Of a stretch of DNA of 64,000 nt, positions 54,745-61,600 are shown piece by piece. Source of the stretch: Zhongshania sp. (GTDB lineage Bacteria; Pseudomonadota; Gammaproteobacteria; Pseudomonadales; Spongiibacteraceae); contig NZ_JARGNU010000007.1 of the NCBI RefSeq assembly GCF_029212375.1, forward strand, positions 106,100 through 170,099. The letters are read 5' to 3'. Positions within the stretch are counted from its first letter, which is position 1. Each line of letters opens with the position of its first letter. The position numbers were made by a program, and so were the translations under genes. The notes under the pieces are model-generated. The model was not told where the DNA came from, did no database searches, and worked only from the letters and a program-made list of their open reading frames with translations.

Positions 54745-55242
54745 ATGAAAATGAAATTGATGGCTGTGTTAGCAACAATACCCAAGGCCTACGTTAAGGC
54801 CTTAGGGGTCATCGGCCTGTGCAGTGTGGTGCTGATCGCTGGTGCGACGGTACCTGCCGCGTATCAAAGTATGGAATCACGTCGGGACATGGAAAAACTC
54901 ACCGACAATGTGATGCGCGCGGTGACGGCTGGAGAATTGGAACAGGCCTACGCCGAACTCAAGAAGAACGTCACCCTGCCACCGGAATCGGTTGATGCTG
55001 GTTTGAAATCTACATTAATGCAGCGCAATGCCGAGTTTGACGCGCGCTTCGGTAAAGTCGTGGGCTTTACGCAAATTAGCAATAAAAAGGTGGGTGACTC
55101 ACTCTGGCGATTCACTTACTTGGAACAACACGAGCTGCAACCGCTGGTGTGGACATTCCAGTTCTACTCAGTCGGTGATTCGTGGGTTCTGAACGAGTTT
55201 AGCTGGTCGCCGCAGACCGCTGGCCTGTATCTACAGGATTAA
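54745..55242 (+). CDS. Membrane-anchored protein of unknown function
   Basis: 165 aa from the ATG at 54745 (MKMKLMAVLATIPKAYVKAL), chosen because GAGAG lies eight bases upstream; an ATG at 54730 is also in frame. One hydrophobic segment at about residues 22-40 (VIGLCSVVLIAGATVPAAY) is a signal anchor or signal peptide. The soluble remainder, about 125 residues, is predicted alpha then beta, with a C-terminal beta-rich stretch (LWRFTYLEQHELQPLVWTFQ) somewhat like NTF2-type or DUF4019-like folds, but I do not recognise it. Its position between the relay and the adhesin, behind the shared dyad element, suggests a surface-related role. Confidence 0.7.
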   Translation: MKMKLMAVLATIPKAYVKALGVIGLCSVVLIAGATVPAAYQSMESRRDMEKLTDNVMRAVTAGELEQAYAELKKNVTLPPESVDAGLKSTLMQRNAEFDARFGKVVGFTQISNKKVGDSLWRFTYLEQHELQPLVWTFQFYSVGDSWVLNEFSWSPQTAGLYLQD

Positions 55243-55691
55243 GGTTCTGGGTTTAGCCACTGAATGAAGCTTCAAAAATAATAACAAATAGATCGGAGTC
55301 GCTCTGCTAAAGCGGAGTGACTCAAAAAAAGCAGCTAGGCTCTATTAACAAAGCGGCGGCCGCTTTACTCAGCGAAGCTAAGGCGTCATTTTGCCAAGAA
55401 TAGGGCTGCCGCTTGCTACCCGTAAATTTCGTATCCAAGTACAAATGCTCTCGACGGCGTAGTAGCAAAGCCCCTTCGCCATTTCACCGCTTTTTGAAAA
55501 TGTAAACATCACACAATTGCCTGCCTAAGACCGGCCCCGTCGTATAAGGCCATCCAAGCCTCTCAGAATTAGCCTTCACTAAGTAAGTCCAAGCCAGCAC
55601 TCATACTAAAGTCGTAGTTCTACTCACCGATACCGCCGCAGGCTCAAGAAGTCGATTATTGCGACCATGCAATGAAGCGAAGGAAGCTGCA
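55243..55691. promoter_or_regulatory. 449-bp upstream region of the adhesin
   Basis: No gene seen. A 12-bp stem with two G-U pairs (55296-55323, GAGTCGCTCTGC...GCGGAGTGACTC) follows the membrane-protein gene but lacks a T-tract. The second copy of the dyad element lies at 55604-55631. The leader just before the adhesin ATG has two short ATG frames (55667, 55672) that stop at once. Confidence 0.5.
55604..55631 (+). promoter_or_regulatory. Shared 28-bp element, copy 2, upstream of the adhesin
   Basis: Same layout as copy 1: TACTAAAGT, two bases, TAGT, ACTCAC, GAT. The dyad is imperfect here (TACTA-N6-TAGTT). It lies 61 bases before the adhesin ATG, close enough to bind an activator at the promoter. 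Confidence 0.6.
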
Positions 55692-58600
55692 ATGAAACCT
55701 ATAGCCAAGCTTGTGCGGAGCTGCCGCTTACGCCGCGCCGTAGTCGTATCTGAACTGGCGCCCAGCCCAAGTACTGGCAGCGCCTCGGTCAAAGGTAAAA
55801 GGCAGGTCGGCGCGGCGTCGCTGGCGGTTTGGCCTTTAGTCATGACAGCGGCGTTGCCGCTAATGAGTTTTGTCCCGTCGGCGTTGGCCGAAGAATGCCT
55901 TCTAGACGGCAACATTATCGGCGGCAGCAATGGCAGTGGCACGACCTCGCTGGCCTGCGGCTACAGCAACACCGCCAGCGGTGCAAATAGCAGCGCTGTC
56001 GGCACCATCAACACGGTGTCGGGGACTAGTTCCAACGCCTTCGGTCGCAACAATTCGGTGACCAGCACCTTCAGCAACGCGCTGGGCATCGGTAACACTG
56101 CCAGCGGCGCGAGCAGCACCGCGATCGGAGTGAATAGCACGGCGGCTGCGCAGTTCTCGCTGGCTATCGGCAATGACGAACCCGTCGGTGGCGCCCGTGT
56201 GGCGGCTGGCGCCACCAGTGGCATCGCGATTGGCCGCAATGCCAGCGTTGCCGCCAGCGGTATTGACGCCATCGCGATCGGAACAAATTCGTCGTCGGCG
56301 GGGCTGCATTCGATCGCGGTCGGGTTCACGAGCGCGGCCACAGGATTTAGCTCGAACGCTTTCGGACACTATACAATCGCCAGTGGCGACTACAGCGTTG
56401 CAATCGGTAACAGCAACAGGGCTTTGGGTGAGGCAAGCAGCGCAATGGGCTTTGGGAACATTGCCGATGGAGAATCGAGCTCGTCCATAGGCAACTACAA
56501 CCAGGCTGCTGGGCCCTTCAGTACTGCCGTGGGTCGAATCAACATAACCGACGGCCAGGCCAGTAGCGCCTTTGGCTACCAAAATACGGCGGCCGGCAAC
56601 TACAGCACTGCGCTGGGTGCCAACAGCACCGCTGGCGCGGATTTTTCGCTGACGCTTGGTAACTCTGACAATGCTGCTACCGGTGCCCGCGTGGAAGCCG
56701 GTGCCACTAACGGTATTGCCATCGGCCGCAATGCCAGCATTGCCGCCACCGGTATTAACGCCACCGCGATGGGAGCAAATTCGTTGGCGACTCAGTCGGA
56801 TGCCATTGCCTTCGGCACGACTGCGGCGGCGACAGGACAGCGCTCGATCGCGATCGGCTACTTGAGCAAGGCCACTGCTACTGAAAGCATCTCTATTGGC
56901 TATAGGAGCGAGGCGACGGGCGAAGGGAGCAGTGCAGTCGGTTGGCAAAATGAAGCCATTGGTGTGGCTAGCGCGGCCTTCGGCGATTTCAACGAATCGG
57001 CAGGTATCAGCAGCAGTGCATTTGGCCAGTACAATTTGTCAGATGGCTATAGCAGCAGTGGCTTTGGCTACGCCAACGATGCGCGGAGTGATTACAGCAG
57101 CGCGTTCGGAGGCCTTAACGTCGCGTCGGGCGAGTACAGCAACGCTTTTGGCTACTTGAACACGGCCGCCGGCGACTACAGCAGCGCCTTTGGCTTCAGA
57201 AACGAAGCGACCGGCAATGACAGCCTTGCCATTGGTCGCGAAAATCGGGCGATCGGCGATGTCAGCTACGCATTTGGGTTTAATAACGAAACACAGACTG
57301 GGACCCTCGCGTTTGGCGCTTCAAATACGACAACGGGGTTGCTTAGCAGTGCGTTCGGAAATGGTAATGAAACAACCGGTGTTGCTAGCCTAGCGTTTGG
57401 CGGACTAAACCAGACGCCAGGTGAATTGAGCATAGCCTTCGGAGTTGGCAATGAGACACAAGGCCAATATAGCCACGCGTTCGGAACGGGAAACATAGCG
57501 AGCGGCGTTTCCAGTGCCGCAGTCGGCAGTTTTAGCACGGCCGGTGGCGACTATTCGCTGGCCTTCGGTAGTTCGGATGCTACAACAACAACAGCCACCG
57601 GCGCCCGCACTGCCGTTGGCGCCACCAACGCCATCGCCATTGGGCGCAATGCGGCCATCGCCGCCGCCGGAGTCAATTCCATCGCTTTGGGCAGCAATAC
57701 CTCGGCCACCGCCGCATCGGCCACGGCCTTGGGTCTGGGCAGTACGGCGAGCGGTTTCAACAGCAGTGCACTGGGCTCTGGCAACCTCGCTGACGGCCAA
57801 AGCAGCGCGGCAGTCGGCAGCAACAACCAGGCGACCAACACCGGCAGCAGCGCGCTGGGCCGCAGCAATGTTGCCTCGGGGCAGTTCAGCACGGCGGTGG
57901 GCGTTGGCAATACGGCGAGCGGCTTGCGCGGTACCGCGGTGGGTGCGCAGAGCACGGCAGGCGCTGACTTCTCGCTGGCCATTGGCACCTCCGACACCTC
58001 GGCCAGTGGTGCACGCGTTGCCTTGGGAGCCACCAATGGCATCGCCCTAGGCCGCAATGCCAGCGTCGCGGCAGCGGGCGTCGACAGCATTGCCTTCGGT
58101 TCCAGCGCCAGTGCCACTGCCGCGAATAGCGTCGCACTCGGTCAAGGTTCGGTGGCGAATAGCGCCAACACAATCTCTGTAGGCTCATCCACCAATCAGC
58201 GCCGCATCGTCAATGTGGCGGCGGGCACTGCCGGCACGGATGCGGTGAACCTCACCCAACTTAATGCGGCGATCGCGGCCGATGTTGATATCTGCGAGGC
58301 CGGCAGCGGCGCTGGCTCACTGGCCTGCGGACAAGGCAATACAGCTTCTGGGCCGACCAGTGCGGCGCTTGGCAGCAACAATCAGGCGATATCGACCAGC
58401 GCCACGGCAGTGGGTCGCAGCAACCAAGCGACCGCCAACAACAGCAATGCCATCGGGTCCGGTAACATTGCCAGCGGCCTGCGCGGTACCGCAGTCGGCG
58501 TTAACAGCACGGCGGCAGCCCAAGATTCGCTGGCCATTGGCAGTTCTAACAGCTCAGCTACCGGGGCACGTGTCGCTTTAGAGGCTACCAATGGTATCGC

Positions 58601-61600
58601 TATCGGCCGCAATGCGAGCGTTGCGACCGCGGGCATCGATGCCATGGCCTTAGGTACCAATGCGGCAGCTAGCGGCTTGCGCGGTATGGCTATTGGCGTG
58701 TTCAGCACGGCGGCGGGTCAGGATTCGCTGGCCATCGGTGGCGCGGAGACCGCAGTCACCGCAGCACGTGTCGGCAGCGGTGCAACGAATGGTGTCGCCC
58801 TTGGTGCAAATGCCGCGGTGGCGAACAACGCCGCCAATGCTACGGCGCTTGGCTCTAGTGCTGCAGCTTCGGCAGCGGCCAGCACGGCCGTTGGCAGAGC
58901 CGCCGCCGCGACGGGGGTTTCTAGTTTAGCTCTCGGTCATGGCGCTAGCGCCACCGCAGCCAGCAGCACCGCGATTGGTCAAGGTTCGGTGGCAGATGTT
59001 GCCAACACGGTATCAGTAGGTAGCACCACCGCGCAGCGCCGCATCGTCAATGTCGCAGCTGGCACCGACGGCACCGACGCGGTGAACCTGACCCAACTCA
59101 ATGCGGCGATCGGCGCCAATGTTGGTCTCTGTGCGGCCGGCAGTGGCGCGGGGTCGCTTGCCTGCGGACAAGGTAATACTGCCAGCGGCGCAAGCAGCAG
59201 TGCTCTCGGCTACGCCAACCAAGCCAACAGTCTGGAAAGCAACGCGTTGGGTGACCACAACACAACTGGCGGTAACTACAGCAGTGCGGTCGGCGCCTAC
59301 AACACCGCAGCGGGCGAGGCCAGCAACGCAATGGGTGTATCCAACGTGGCGAACGCCGAGCGCAGTAACGCGCTCGGGGCCAACAATACGGCCAACGCCG
59401 AGTTTAGTAGCGCACTCGGCGCCAGCAATACGACGGGCGCTTCGGCTACCCAAGCCAGCGCTGTCGGCTTTGGCAATACCGCGAGTGGCATCAGCTCCTC
59501 GGCGGTTGGTCACGGCAACACGGCAAACAAGAGAGAAAGCAACGCGTTTGGCTTCAATAACGTGGTGGACGGGCTGTACAGCACCGCTGTTGGCTACGGC
59601 AATAACGTTTCGCTGCCGATTGGGAGCGGCTCCGCCACTGCCATCGGTTCGCAAAATACGGTGTCCGCCGGCGGTGCCACTGCGGTTGGCAACAGAAGCA
59701 CGGCTTCAGGTGCGGCAAGCGGCGTGTTCGGCTTTAGCAGTGCGGCGTCAGGTGGATTTAGCCTGGCCATGGGCGCATTCAGTTCCTCGGCGGCTGACTC
59801 CTCGGTGGCCATCGGAAATTCTGGGGATGCAGCCACCGGCACGCGTGTCGAGGCTGGCGCGAGTTACGGCATTGCCGTGGGCACCAACGCGGCTGTGGCG
59901 GCTGCTGGCGTGGATGGCATCGCGATCGGCAGCAATACACAGGCATCAGCACTCGGCGCAATCGCGCTGGGAACAGGCAGCGCGGCGAGCGGAAATTACA
60001 GCGAGGCTCTCGGTGCATTCACCACCGCCTTCGGCGATCGGAGCAGCGCGGTCGGTTCTTTCAGTGCAGCAATCGGAACCGATAGCAGCGCGGTGGGTTA
60101 CAGCAACCTGGCCGAAGGATTGGAAAGCAGCGCGCTGGGCGGCTTCAACACGGCGAGCGCTGAGCAAGCCAGTGCAGTCGGCCATGGCAATACGGCGAGC
60201 GGTGTCAGCAGTAATGCATTCGGCTCGAGCAACACGGCATCAGCGCTGGTCAGCACGGCGGTTGGCCACAGCAACAGCGTCCTGAATGAGTTCAGCTCCG
60301 CCATCGGCACGGAGAATATGGTGACCGGAAGCAGCAGCACGGCGGTTGGCCGTGCCAATACGGCATCGGGCGCCGCCAGCAGCGTGTTCGGCGTGGCCAG
60401 TACGGCATCAGGCAATATCAGCATGGCCTTGGGCAACCTCAGTAACTCTGGTGCCGATTACTCGCTCGCCATCGGTAACTCGGACACCGCCGCCGGCACG
60501 CACGTAGATGCAGGTGCCACCAGCGGCATCGCCGTGGGCCGCAATGCCGCCGTGGCGGCGGCGGGCGTGAATGCCATCGCCTTCGGCACCAGTGCCTCGG
60601 CGAGCGCAGCGAACAGCGTCGCGCTGGGCAGCGATTCGGTCGCTGACGTGGCCAATACGATTTCAGTCGGCGCAGCGGGCAGCGAGCGACGCATCGTCAA
60701 CGTTGCCGCCGGCAGCGCGGGCACCGACGCGGTGAACCTGACCCAACTCAATGCGGCGATCGGCGCCAATGTTGGTCTCTGTGCGGCCGGCAGTGGCGCG
60801 GGGTCGCTTGCCTGCGGACAAGGTAATACTGCCAGCGGCGCGAATAGCAGTGCCGTCGGCAGCAACAATATGGTGTCACAGACTAGCTCCAGCGCCTTAG
60901 GTCGCAGCAATACAGTGACCAGCTCCTACAGCAACGCCTTGGGCTTCGGTAACACCGCCAGCGGCGATACCAGCACCGCAATTGGTTCGAATAGCAAGGC
61001 GGCTGCGCAGTATTCGTTGGCGATTGGTAATGACGATCCTGCCGGTGGCGCCCGTGTGGCGGTTGGCGCCACCAGCGGCATCGCAATTGGTCGCAATGCC
61101 AGCGTTGCCGCCGCCGGCATTAACGCCATTGCGATGGGATCAAGTTCCACCGCCGCCGCTGCGGATGCGACCGCGGTCGGGCGCAGCACTCAGGCAACGG
61201 GTGTCGGCAGTTCGGTCTTCGGAAATAACAGCACGGCAGCTGGAGAAGGGGCTCTCGCATTGGGATTTAAGAACACCGCAGCAACCCGCTACAGCGCTGC
61301 AGTGGGGTATGAAAATTCGGTCCAGGATGATCGCGGCGCCGCTGTCGGCCTCTACAACAGTGTGACCGCGAACGGCGCTCGCAGCATCGCTTTCGGCTAC
61401 AGCAATACAGCAGACGCTGAATTGACCACCGCGGTGGGTGTGGGAAACCAGACCTCCGGTCGAGCCAGCAGCGCTGTTGGTTACAACAACACCAGTTCAG
61501 GGATTGCTAGCAGCGCATTCGGCACTTTCAGTACGGCCGCTGCGGACTATTCATTGACCTTTGGCAACTCGGCGGATGGCGAAGCCGGCACGCAAGTCGC

